Shown piece after piece: positions 47,334 through 55,633 of a stretch of 55,698 nucleotides of DNA; position 1 is the stretch's first letter; every line of letters begins with the position of its first letter. The notes below the pieces were generated by a model. It saw only the letters and a program-made list of their open reading frames with translations. It was not told the DNA's origin and ran no database searches. The position numbers and the translations under genes are program-made. The stretch is taken from contig JAFMCU010000008.1 in assembly GCA_017857595.1 (NCBI GenBank), positions 1 through 55,698 on the forward strand, in the 5' to 3' direction. This stretch comes from Thermoprotei archaeon. GTDB taxonomy: Archaea > Thermoproteota > Thermoprotei > Gearchaeales > Gearchaeaceae.

Positions 47334-48338
47334 TTATAATATTTCATTAAAATCTTTTGCTTTCCTCTTTATCTTGGATTCCAATATTGAATGTGCTAAT
47401 ATTGGCAATGCAATTGTAGCATCACAATACACTGTTATTTTACTAGCTTGAGAAGATATTTTACCCCAGCTTACTGCTTCTTCCAATGTACAGCCTGATA
47501 AACCTCCCCATTGTGGACTATCTGTTGTAATCTGTATTGCATAACTATGTGGCTTCCTGTCATTTTCTAAACCGTAGAAAGGAGCAGAAATTGTTGCAAT
47601 TTGAATAAAATCTTTAGGTACGCCTCCGCCTATATATATTACGCCTGTTTTCTTGCTATTCGCTATTATTTTAGAAATTTCTACAAGGTCTAGTGTAGCA
47701 TCTATAGCTACAAGCTTATTATCATATATTTTAAGCTTAGATAAGGCTATCCCATATGCACTATCAGCTAATGCCGGAGAATAAATGGGCATTCTTCTAA
47801 GATATGCAGAAGTTACTATACTAAAAATCTTTTTAGAATTGAGAAATTCACCAAATTTCCAAAGGAATTCTCTTGATGAGTAAACTTTACTCGAATCAAT
47901 GTTTTTTGCAAAATTATATATAAGATTTTCCATGTTTGAATATTCATCTTCATCAGCAAATGTGTCATAGAACCTATCAATTTTATACTTGAATAATTCA
48001 GAATCATCAATATATGGTGAACCCTTATAATAGCTTGCTCCCATAGCTTCATATATATCCTCTGATATATTTGCTCCTGTAGAAACTAGTACATCAATAT
48101 AATTTTCATCTATAAGCCATTTTATTATTTTCCACATTCCTGCAGTAGATAAGGAACCTGAGATACCCATGATAATCGTTGTATCTTTATCCAATAACAT
48201 TTTTTTCAAAACATTGTAAGCTTCTCCTAAGCTTCTACCTTGAAAAGACACATCCTGCATTTCTCTTATAAGTTCAGAAATTTTTCTCTCTTTTACTTCG
48301 ATAGTTTTTACTTTATCTCGAAGATATTGCTTGTTCAT
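47334..48338 (-). CDS. dys: deoxyhypusine synthase
   Basis: The 334-residue NAD-dependent enzyme moves the aminobutyl group of spermidine onto aIF5A. ISGSLSTAGMWKII near residue 60, GGGVPKDFIQI and the catalytic region TTDSPQWGGLSGCTLEEAVSW-GKIS, with the active lysine last, are all kept. Its presence is restricted to archaea and eukaryotes (with rare bacteria), which supports the archaeal assignment. Confidence 0.95.
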   Translation of the reverse strand: MNKQYLRDKVKTIEVKERKISELIREMQDVSFQGRSLGEAYNVLKKMLLDKDTTIIMGISGSLSTAGMWKIIKWLIDENYIDVLVSTGANISEDIYEAMGASYYKGSPYIDDSELFKYKIDRFYDTFADEDEYSNMENLIYNFAKNIDSSKVYSSREFLWKFGEFLNSKKIFSIVTSAYLRRMPIYSPALADSAYGIALSKLKIYDNKLVAIDATLDLVEISKIIANSKKTGVIYIGGGVPKDFIQIATISAPFYGLENDRKPHSYAIQITTDSPQWGGLSGCTLEEAVSWGKISSQASKITVYCDATIALPILAHSILESKIKRKAKDFNEIL

Positions 48339-48382
48339 TTTAAATAATATAGACTAAAAATAATTTATAATATTTTTAAAAT

Positions 48383-50005
48383 CTAGACATATAACGGTAT
48401 GAACTGTTGACTAATAACGTTAAAAATTCCTTTATCGCCTATTTTTAGTTTAGGTATCACCAAGAGAGTCATAAATGACAGAGTGATTATAGGATTGTCT
48501 AAAGTACAACCATGATCTTTTAAGAAACTATTTATTTGCTTTATCTTATAAGCCACAATTTCAGCATTTTCATCGGTCATCAAACCTGCAATGGGTAGAG
48601 GAAGGATTATCTTATCCTTACTATCCACTGCACAAATCCCACCACCGACCTTTATCAATTCATTTACAGCTTCAACGATTAAGTAATCATCGCTTCCTAC
48701 TGCGACTATATTATGGGAATCATGCGCAATTGTAGATGCTAGTGCGCATACTTTTAAACCAAAACCTTTAATGAATCCAATGCTTAAGTTATTGTAGCCA
48801 TATCTTTCATAAACTATTATTTTCAATATATCCCTTGAAGAATCTTGAATAAGTAAACCATCTTTAACATGCATTTCTTCAACTAAATGTTCAGTCACTA
48901 TTTGATTAGGAATAATTCCAATGACATTTACAGTAACCTTATTTTTATTAGAATATACCTTAATTCTTTCGACCGTCAAAGGACTAGCTTTCATGGTATT
49001 TCCTGTTGTAGCTGGCTTAGCTGAAAATAGAGGTTTATTTTCTTTAGCTACTAGATTTCCATTTATATAGACTTCTTTTACACTAAAATTTTTTAAGTTA
49101 TCAACAATTACAAGATCTGCATAATCATTCAATTTAAGAATCCCAACAGGTAATTTATAATGTTGAACAGGATTTATTGTAACACATTTTAAAGCCTTTA
49201 TAGGGTCTATACCATACTCTACAGAGAGTCTTAATAAATTATCAATATGACCATTTATAAGATCTGAAGCTAATATGTCATCACTGACAAGAAATGATTC
49301 ATAACCTTCATTTACAATTTTAATTAATTCCTTCATATTTTTTGCAACAGAGCCCTCTCTAATCATTATTTTCATTCCTAGTAAGGCTTTTTCTTTAGCC
49401 TCATCATAAGATATACTTTCATGGTCTGTGCTTATTCCATAGGATACGTATTTCCTTAATTTTTCTCCTCTTAAAAGTGGAGCATGACCATCTATAACTT
49501 TACCAAATTTTTTGGCAACTTCAATTTTCTCTATAATATCTTTTTCTGAATTTACCACTGCTTCATAGTTCATAACTTCACCTAATGCGACAACCCTTTC
49601 ATTCAAAAAAAGCTCGGATATTTCTTTAGAAGATAAAATTCCGCCATTTGTTTCGAATTGTGTGGAAGGCACGCAAGATGGGGCGGTGAAAAATGTTTTT
49701 AATGGAGTTGTTGATGAATCTTTTAACATATATTTTATTCCTTCTAATCCCATTACATTGGCTATTTCATGAGCATCAGCTATTACAGCTACTGTTCCAT
49801 GAGGAATAACAGCTTCAGCAAATCTACTAGGGCAAAGCATACTACTTTCAATATGAATATGTGCATCAACAAAACCTGGAAGAATAAAGCGATTAAAATT
49901 TTTATTAACCTTCTTTATTTCTAAAATCCTATTTCCTCTAATATCAATCTCGGCAGGAAATATATCTTCATTTACTACGTCAACAATGTTTCCTTCAATC
50001 TTCAT
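48383..50005 (-). CDS. ade: adenine deaminase
   Basis: This 540-residue metal hydrolase converts adenine to hypoxanthine for purine salvage. LPGFVDAHIHIESSML near 42, IADAHEIANVMG near 76 and the C-terminal domain beginning about residue 350 match bacterial/archaeal Ade. Full length. It is the last core gene before the accessory end. Confidence 0.93.
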   Translation of the reverse strand: MKIEGNIVDVVNEDIFPAEIDIRGNRILEIKKVNKNFNRFILPGFVDAHIHIESSMLCPSRFAEAVIPHGTVAVIADAHEIANVMGLEGIKYMLKDSSTTPLKTFFTAPSCVPSTQFETNGGILSSKEISELFLNERVVALGEVMNYEAVVNSEKDIIEKIEVAKKFGKVIDGHAPLLRGEKLRKYVSYGISTDHESISYDEAKEKALLGMKIMIREGSVAKNMKELIKIVNEGYESFLVSDDILASDLINGHIDNLLRLSVEYGIDPIKALKCVTINPVQHYKLPVGILKLNDYADLVIVDNLKNFSVKEVYINGNLVAKENKPLFSAKPATTGNTMKASPLTVERIKVYSNKNKVTVNVIGIIPNQIVTEHLVEEMHVKDGLLIQDSSRDILKIIVYERYGYNNLSIGFIKGFGLKVCALASTIAHDSHNIVAVGSDDYLIVEAVNELIKVGGGICAVDSKDKIILPLPIAGLMTDENAEIVAYKIKQINSFLKDHGCTLDNPIITLSFMTLLVIPKLKIGDKGIFNVISQQFIPLYV

Positions 50006-50083
50006 ATATCTTTAATATTTTGAATTTAAGAAAAAATTGAAGTATAAATTTTTCTAGTGAATATTATCTTTTTGCTGATTTAA

Positions 50084-50133
50084 GGACCTGACAACTTAAC
50101 ATATTGCGCCTGACATCCTAAGTTGCAAGGTCC
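50084..50133. repeat. 50-base interrupted hairpin at the core/accessory border
   Basis: The 288-base gap 50006-50293 between ade and the restriction enzyme holds one strong structure. GGACCT (50084-50089) and AACTTA (50093-50098) on the left pair with TAAGTT (50119-50124) and AGGTCC (50128-50133) on the right: 13 of 15 positions pair, interrupted by a 2-mismatch internal loop, with a 20-base apical loop. G+C is higher than in the flanks. It could be a terminator, a small RNA or a recombination site. A second short dyad (TCGTTA 50192-50197, TAACGA 50200-50205) lies beyond it. Confidence 0.5.
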
Positions 50134-50293
50134 GAGTTTTATATGAAAGGTAATCATGAATTCTGCATATATGTACAATTATGACTTTTGTTCGTTAGTT
50201 AACGATGCTAGTTACTATACTTTTAGCTGTCAACATAATTCTGAACATTATCTTTTAACGTATAATCAAACGATAAAAGGAACCTGATGGGAA

Positions 50294-51001
50294 CTAAGGT
50301 ATCTTATGTATCTTTTTGAATATTTTAATGATATCCTCAAACATCTCTTCGTAACGCTTTACTTTATTACTTCCCCATTCTTCTGGGAAGTCTTCTCTAA
50401 GAATATATATTCCATCTAGTTCGTATTCTGCAATTATTCTATTTCTATGTTTGCCACTATATCGTTCTTTCTGATCCTTTATAGAAAAATCATTATCATT
50501 ATCGGTGGTCACTAAAAATACGTGAACATTCTTAGTTGTATCTGAAGAGAGCAGTTTTAATTTCCAATAGCATGCTTGTGCAATTCTTTCTCTTAGGCTT
50601 GTTTTACATGATAAAATGGCTAAAATTTCCGATTTCCAAGGTTCTTCTAAATTATAATCCACTATAATAATGTCAGCGTCTGGGAGCAGTAGGAATTCTC
50701 CATATCTAACTGCAAGTTTTCTCATGAGAATATCGTCCAATTTTACTTCGTTCTCAGTAAGCACATCCAAACCGTTGAATACAGGATCTTCAGACTTCTT
50801 GCGAGATAGGTAACCTTTTATAATCGAGTAGATTATTTCTTCGAATTTACTACCAATAAATGAATGCCAAGATTGCTCCGAATATCGCCTAACATACATT
50901 TCTTTCATTTTTCTGATCTCTAACCATGCCCTTTCTGGAGGTATCTGACCTTCTTTAATTTTGTTAATTATAGCTTCAATATCTTTTTTTACATCTACCA
51001 T
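50294..51001 (-). CDS. type II restriction endonuclease, BsaWI-like
   Basis: The protein has 235 residues. The CCGG-family catalytic core is visible: LLPDADIIIV with PD at 107-108, then SCKTSLRERIAQACYWKLKL (131-150) with the catalytic lysine of the PD...(K) fold and the R-E pair. I recall BsaWI (W^CCGGW) having the same core, so its sequence specificity could be similar, but that needs alignment. It lies nine bases after the methyltransferase stop on the same strand, so both belong to one R-M operon. G+C is above the window average. Confidence 0.75.
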   Translation of the reverse strand: MVDVKKDIEAIINKIKEGQIPPERAWLEIRKMKEMYVRRYSEQSWHSFIGSKFEEIIYSIIKGYLSRKKSEDPVFNGLDVLTENEVKLDDILMRKLAVRYGEFLLLPDADIIIVDYNLEEPWKSEILAILSCKTSLRERIAQACYWKLKLLSSDTTKNVHVFLVTTDNDNDFSIKDQKERYSGKHRNRIIAEYELDGIYILREDFPEEWGSNKVKRYEEMFEDIIKIFKKIHKIP

Positions 51002-51010
51002 TCTTTCGTC

Positions 51011-52261
51011 TCATCCACGAGGATAAAATGTCCATTTGATTTTCCTAGGCTTTTCAGAGTTTTTAGAATTATTCTCAGGTTTTCTCATAATGAATAAATA
51101 TTTAAAACCACGCAAATAAAAATTGTACCGTCTCGCCCTACTAAACCACGGGCCTCTATGCGAGGCTTGTCCTCTCCGAGCTACACAAATCACATCCACA
51201 GGTTCGAAATACTTAAGTAAACGCTGAAAAACCTTAAAACCTACTGGAGTAAATCTCCCTTTCACCCACTGATCACCAATCAACCACCCTATCACTTTCC
51301 CAGGTTTCAATATCCTATAACACTCTTTCATTACCTTCTCAAGCTCATCATAAAACTTCTCAGACTCACTAGAAATCTTACCTATACAATTTGGATCATC
51401 ATTATACTTAACATTATCACCATATGGTGAATCAACAAAAACCATATCCACCGAATTATCCTCCAACGGTATATTCCTAGAATCATTCTTTATAATATCT
51501 GGTCGAGAAGGTGCTATATCAAAACAAATAGACCTACGCTTTTCCTCTCTACACACATCAAGAGTCGTCCCACTCCCAGCCATCGGATCCACAACTAAAT
51601 CCCCTGGATCCGTATACCTCCAAACCAGATTGTAGATGATGAGAGCAGGCGTAACACCAGGATACTTATTATCTCCCTTAGGGGTTAATCCATAACTCTG
51701 TCTTTGAAAGTCCCAAAACGTTGTAGCCTCGATCAAAGGAATCTCATCCTCAATATCCCTCTCATCAACTCTTCTCCTAATTTTTTCTTTTTCTTGCATT
51801 ATTAACGTGGCTGTTTCATCATCCACACTATCCTCATAATGAATCAACGTTGGCTGAGGCACAAACAAATCTAAGAATCTTAACAACTTCTTTCCAAACA
51901 AGGGCGTATTCCTTTTTAATTCAAATCTCTTTAATATCTCTTTCGCATTATTTATCTTAATTAATTGTCCAAGATTTCTAACCCTAACCTGATAAGGATA
52001 ACGCCCTCCAAACGCGTCTGGCAGAATCTTAAAACCACCATCAGAAACAGCCTTAAAAACACCATACAACACATCCGTATCTACATTATTTAGAAATATG
52101 AGATCACCTTTTCTAATTCTAATAACAACTGGACCATAAACCCTATCAGTTCCGAATAAAAGACTATTAAGACATTCAGTCTCCGTCTCTCTAGTACATG
52201 CAAAAATAAAACCACGAATTAATTGTTCTTCTTGTAGACTTTCTTGTAACCGCTTTTCCAT
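51011..52261 (-). CDS. DNA methyltransferase with N-terminal DCD-like (PUA-fold) domain
   Basis: The protein has 416 residues. Residues about 16-96 resemble the DCD domain: GFIFACTRETETECLNSLLFG, then KGDLIFLNN, VLYGVFKAVSDGG and AFGGRYPYQVRVR. The methyltransferase part follows: motif I DPMAGSGT (225-232) then motif IV DSPYGDN (277-283), in the order I-IV of an amino-methyltransferase (N6-adenine or N4-cytosine). In the S/D-PP-Y motif one proline is missing (D-S-P-Y). It protects host DNA against the adjoining endonuclease. Codon use is rich in C and G (29 of 60 bases in 51541-51600), unlike the AT-rich core, so it was probably acquired. Confidence 0.85.
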   Translation of the reverse strand: MEKRLQESLQEEQLIRGFIFACTRETETECLNSLLFGTDRVYGPVVIRIRKGDLIFLNNVDTDVLYGVFKAVSDGGFKILPDAFGGRYPYQVRVRNLGQLIKINNAKEILKRFELKRNTPLFGKKLLRFLDLFVPQPTLIHYEDSVDDETATLIMQEKEKIRRRVDERDIEDEIPLIEATTFWDFQRQSYGLTPKGDNKYPGVTPALIIYNLVWRYTDPGDLVVDPMAGSGTTLDVCREEKRRSICFDIAPSRPDIIKNDSRNIPLEDNSVDMVFVDSPYGDNVKYNDDPNCIGKISSESEKFYDELEKVMKECYRILKPGKVIGWLIGDQWVKGRFTPVGFKVFQRLLKYFEPVDVICVARRGQASHRGPWFSRARRYNFYLRGFKYLFIMRKPENNSKNSEKPRKIKWTFYPRG

Positions 52262-52285
52262 GGAATTATCATATATTATTTATTT

Positions 52286-52303
52286 CTTATCTCTTATCTC
52301 TTA
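52286..52303. repeat. heptamer direct repeats before the methyltransferase
   Basis: CTTATCT occurs in tandem at 52286-52292 and 52293-52299, with CTTA following at 52300-52303 (2.6 copies). They lie 25-42 bases before the methyltransferase ATG, where its promoter must be, so they may be an operator or just slipped DNA. Confidence 0.45.
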
Positions 52304-52375
52304 CTGATATAAAAATTTGCAGTTTTTAGAGTGATAATTTGAGTTCATCTTCTTAAGTGATTGTAGCGCATTTAA

Positions 52376-52398
52376 TTTTATCCTTTTTCTGGATAAAA
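52376..52398. repeat. 8-base inverted repeat
   Basis: TTTTATCC (52376-52383) and GGATAAAA (52391-52398) form a perfect hairpin with a 7-base loop in the 284-base stretch 52262-52544 that has no gene. Function unknown. Confidence 0.35.
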
Positions 52399-52476
52399 GA
52401 TTGTTTAAAGCATTCGCGATCAATTTTGTATAACTCTTTATTTTGTGTAATGAGGTGCTGCCTTTTTAAATCATCT

Positions 52477-52517
52477 GAAATCTGTAAAAGATAATCAGGT
52501 TGCTTTTTACAGATTTC
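52477..52517. repeat. 13-base perfect inverted repeat
   Basis: GAAATCTGTAAAA (52477-52489) and TTTTACAGATTTC (52505-52517) pair without mismatch around a 15-base loop. Such length is unlikely by chance. It stands between the methyltransferase and the decayed genes and may be a terminator, a small RNA or the trace of a mobile element. Confidence 0.5.
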
Positions 52518-52544
52518 TTTGTTCGATTTTGAAGTTATTATAGT

Positions 52545-52700
52545 TTAATTAGCAATGTGATCACGCATTTTTCCATATTGTGCACCTTCTAACATTTTCT
52601 CGGAAAGATATTGTGGAATTCAGGTTTATCTTCTTCTGGAGCTGCGTTTTCCAAAAAATTACGTCCTAAAAGGTATTGTTTCACATTTATGCTTTTACGT
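52545..52700 (-). pseudogene. remnant of a gene C-terminus, frameshifted
   Basis: Two reverse frames carry coding-like sequence that joins at about 52615. The first reads KQYLLGRNFLENAAPEED and then KPEF; the second reads PQYLSEKMLEGAQYGKMRDH and ends at TAA (52545-52547). The family is not recognised. No start codon of a whole gene is visible. It is probably the tail of the decayed locus upstream. Confidence 0.4.
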
Positions 52701-52714
52701 AAAATAAATAGTAC

Positions 52715-52912
52715 TTATTGAAAAGTGGTATTTTTAGTTTCCTCGATATCCTCAGGTTTTAAGTTTGTAATAATCTCCTTATCTTTCTCGAGAATATTTG
52801 CCCAATCTTTTGCTGGATCAGGGCTATTATATATCACTTTTATGTCCTCATCCAAGTTAACGAATTTTGCTCCGCTACATCTTCTATTTATGTGGGCTAA
52901 CAAGAAGAGCAT
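52715..52912 (-). pseudogene. short remnant ORF, acidic C-terminus
   Basis: The 65 codons read LAHINRRCSGAKFVNLDE, then KDWANILEKDKEII and a charged end. Composition is protein-like, but there is no known domain. The frame before its ATG is closed by TAG codons. It lies in line with the other broken pieces on this strand, so I take it as a fragment of the same or a neighbouring dead gene. Confidence 0.4.
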
Positions 52913-52947
52913 GCTACTAATTCACGTTCTTTCCCTTTAGCCCCTTT

Positions 52948-53208
52948 TTACTTAAAATGAGCACAAGGGAATGTATTTTTTGCTTTAATGAACATATCCG
53001 AATCGAGGAGAAGTTCTCCCTTCAAGAAATCAATTAATTTTAAAATTCCGAACTTTGCCTTTTTCTCCCAATCTTCTGAAACATTTTTCTCTCCAAATTT
53101 AAGCCCAATCTTTCTTTTTAAAGCTTCTCTTAATGATATGGCTGTAAGGCAAAACCCTAAAACAATATACCACGTAAACAGCAACAAACTACAAAACTTT
53201 TTAAACAA
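52948..53208 (-). pseudogene. remnant ORF following the pentapeptide tail
   Basis: The 86 codons start at TTG 53208 but stay open upstream in frame (reading D-S-D-P-E-G-S-Y-E), overlapping the end of the pentapeptide tail of the NLR-like pseudogene in another frame. The sequence is helical and basic (SLREALKRKIG, KLIDFLKGELLLD). It ends at TAA, after which the frame continues with K-G-A-K-G-K-E-R-E-L. It may be a further C-terminal part of the dead protein. No family recognised. Confidence 0.45.
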
Positions 53209-53212
53209 TTGT

Positions 53213-55583
53213 TCATAAGATCCCTCTGGGTCTGAATCCCGTAAGTTTTGCTCTAGTAAGGTCTGCTCAAGAAAGATCTACTCTTTCTAGATTCTTTACA
53301 TGTGGTGGCATAAGGTGGCTTAATAGTCCTATTAGGGTTTCAATTTTATGTTTATCTATGGTTTCGTTTCCATGTAGCCAAGCAAAAACGCTTAATGCAA
53401 TCCACCTATGCAACAATAGTTCTTTATAATTATTGAAGGATGTATAAAGTTCTTTCCATATTTCTTCTTTCTCTTCTTCATCTGCTTTAATTATTATTGT
53501 TTCATTCTCTGCAATGCTTTTCGAATTATCAATTATTTTCTGTTTATCTTTTTCCTTTATAAGAGGGCTTTCATCAACACTCCTTAAAATTTCTTCTGCA
53601 TCTTTATCCTTCAAGATGCTTATAAGCCCCTCAAGGAATTCCATAGTCTCTTCACTTGGTTCTCCAACATTAAGCCTATACATTTTACCATCATTTATGC
53701 TTTCATAGTAGTATTCTGCAACCAGGTACTTCTCAAAGCTTTTGTGAATAAACTCTATTTCCGTGAATATTCCTTGAGAAGAACGATAAAAGTATGAAGT
53801 TATTAAAGGTTCTAAGCGTTCTTTAAAGTTTTCTTCAATGTTCTCAAATTTGTACATTTTCACAAGTTTTGACTTAAGTTTTCCTGCATCTAGCTCGCCG
53901 AACAAGTTTTTTATTGCTACAATACACCTTAGCAATTCTTTTTCAACATAATAATATTCATTAAACTTATTCATTTCTTTTCTATGCTTTCCCTTTATTA
54001 AGCTATGAATAAAGATGTAGTATAAAAGAGAATTTTTTCATATTATCAGACCACTCAGACTTAAAAGTCAGATTGTGCGAAGGGTCTAAGCTTATCATTC
54101 CAAGTATCCAGAAGAATAGATGCTTAGTTATTTCCTTTTCACTCAGAGCAAGCTCTCTACGCTTCTCGTAATCTAATTTAACTCCATAATTTTTAAAAAA
54201 ATTGTTAGCTTTTTTCATTGAATGGCATTAATCTAACGTATTCATTAATATACTCTTTAGGAATTTTTATTAATTTTATAGTCATTATAGCTTTACCTTT
54301 TTATATTTATCATGAAGCTCTGTAATATGGCTAAACAAATCCTTAATTTCACCTTTGTATTCATCCAATCCATCAAAAATGAGCAACACACTTCTAGACT
54401 CGTTTTCTATAATTTTTGAAAGAAGGGAGTCTAAGTTTTCTTGATCATGAATAAAATAATTCCTTATGTCTTCTAATTCACTAAGTTCTATTACGATGGG
54501 TAAGTAAGAGTCCTCACTTACATTATAAAGATTGGCAAGTTTGTTGGCTAAATATTTTACGAAAGAAGTTTTCCCTAGACCAAATGAAGCACCTATGACA
54601 ACACGCCATCTTTCATCATCCTTTAAAAAATCTTCCACCCCTCATTCTTCACCTTTGGCCATCTCATCTTCTTCGTTCCATGTTTCCCCTGTTGTTAGTT
54701 TAAAAGAACTCTTAATATAGCAGTCATGTAAAGATTTTTTGTCAATAGGATTCACTTTCATGAAATCTTCTTTCACTTTTTTAAGTAATCATCAATCTTC
54801 CTCCTTATTTCAGGCATTCCTGGATATAATGTCTTATCGCTTGGAGTATTAGCCCATAAGAAAATGCAGTAGCGACTTCTGATGCATATTTTCTCTACTT
54901 ATCTCGAAATTTTTGACTTTCAACTACGTCTACGTAATCAGATATTCCCTTAATTACAATGTATTCAGAACGATTAATATTATAAATAGCCTCACCAACG
55001 CCACCCGCTTCTGTTTCGAAAGCAATGGAGTTCTTCTCTAAGTATACTTGAGAAATTTGAAGTTTTCCACTTTGAATTGTTTCTCCTGAGAGGATTAAAC
55101 CATAAAAAACTTTTGTCTCTTTTTAGGTTTTCTATCTGGACGAGAGGTTTTAATTTTATTTTTCCACTTATTTCCAACATGCTGAATAATGTCTATAAGG
55201 TTCTTAGAAGATGGTGCAATAGTAATTGATCGTGGTTATGTTTTTCCGTGCTAATTTTTTGTACTTATAGTACTCGACATTATCTGAAATTGCTACGTCT
55301 CCTAGGTTGATGTTGTTCTTGATGCCTCCTGCTATTCCGACAAGTTTGATATGTTTTGGATTTAAATTATAAATTATTTCAGTTGTTTGGGAGGCAGAAT
55401 TTACGTTTCCTCTTTGGGTAAGTTTAAAGAAGGTTATTCCAAATTCCTCAATCTTTTTGTAATAGTATGTAAAGTTCTTCTCTGATTTCAAATCCTCTTT
55501 CTAAGCTCAAATCAATCTATTACAGCATTATATTCGTCATCTAAAGTTGCAATTACTGCGAAATCAATTCTCAAGTTACTCAT
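53213..55583 (-). pseudogene. NLR-like gene: nucleoside phosphorylase - NACHT - pentapeptide repeat (decayed)
   Basis: The reverse strand begins at ATG 55583 (MSNLRIDFAVIATLDDEYNAV), typical of PNP/MTA-nucleosidase-like domains. It continues in pieces: HIKLVGIAGGI...LGDVAIS (55240-55491); IDIIQHVGNKWK (55099-55235); YGLILSGETIQSGK, FETEAGG and IVIKGISDY (54805-55110); then a linker (54645-54761). NACHT NTPase follows with Walker A GASFGLGKTS and Walker B LLIFDGLDEY (54285-54638). Next comes a helical part with YYIFIHSLIKGKHRK and EFIHKSFEKYLVAEYY (53270-54218), and pentapeptides (VDLS, ADLTRAKLTG; 53216-53278). In-frame stops are TGA 55512, TAG 54895 (where W is expected), TGA 54642 and TGA 53267 (where G is expected); about seven frameshifts are near 55500, 55235, 55108, 54800, 54290, 54220 and 54040. 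Bridged length is about 790 residues. Confidence 0.75.
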
Positions 55584-55603
55584 TTGGGAATAAGTTTTTT
55601 ACT

Positions 55604-55611
55604 TATATAAA
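55604..55611 (-). promoter_or_regulatory. TATA box of the NLR-like pseudogene
   Basis: On the reverse strand TTTATATA is followed by 20 bases and then the ATG at 55583. This is a textbook archaeal TATA box for a leaderless gene, showing that the decayed gene's start is correctly placed. Confidence 0.5.
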
Positions 55612-55633
55612 TTTTCATTAGAATAGAAGGAGC

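Noticed and set aside
50084-50133. A C/D-box guide RNA, because CTGA occurs three times.
   Set aside because: No RUGAUGA box C on either strand; the long hairpin is also not the shape of a C/D RNA.
50156-50287. A 43-codon plus-strand ORF (starting M-N-S-A-Y-M-Y) after the border hairpin.
   Set aside because: Unusual composition (Tyr, Ser, Asn rich, almost no Lys or Glu), no promoter or known motif; such a run can arise by chance. Kept only as a remark.
54992-55180. 62-codon reverse ORF as a separate gene.
   Set aside because: It is an out-of-frame reading across the nucleoside phosphorylase pieces, which show the expected motifs in the other two frames.
53213-55583. Stop-codon reassignment (TGA/TAG read as Trp or Gly) to explain the in-frame stops.
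   Set aside because: The same stretch also needs about seven frameshifts, the stops are of two kinds and replace different residues, and all other genes in the window use TGA and TAG as normal ends.
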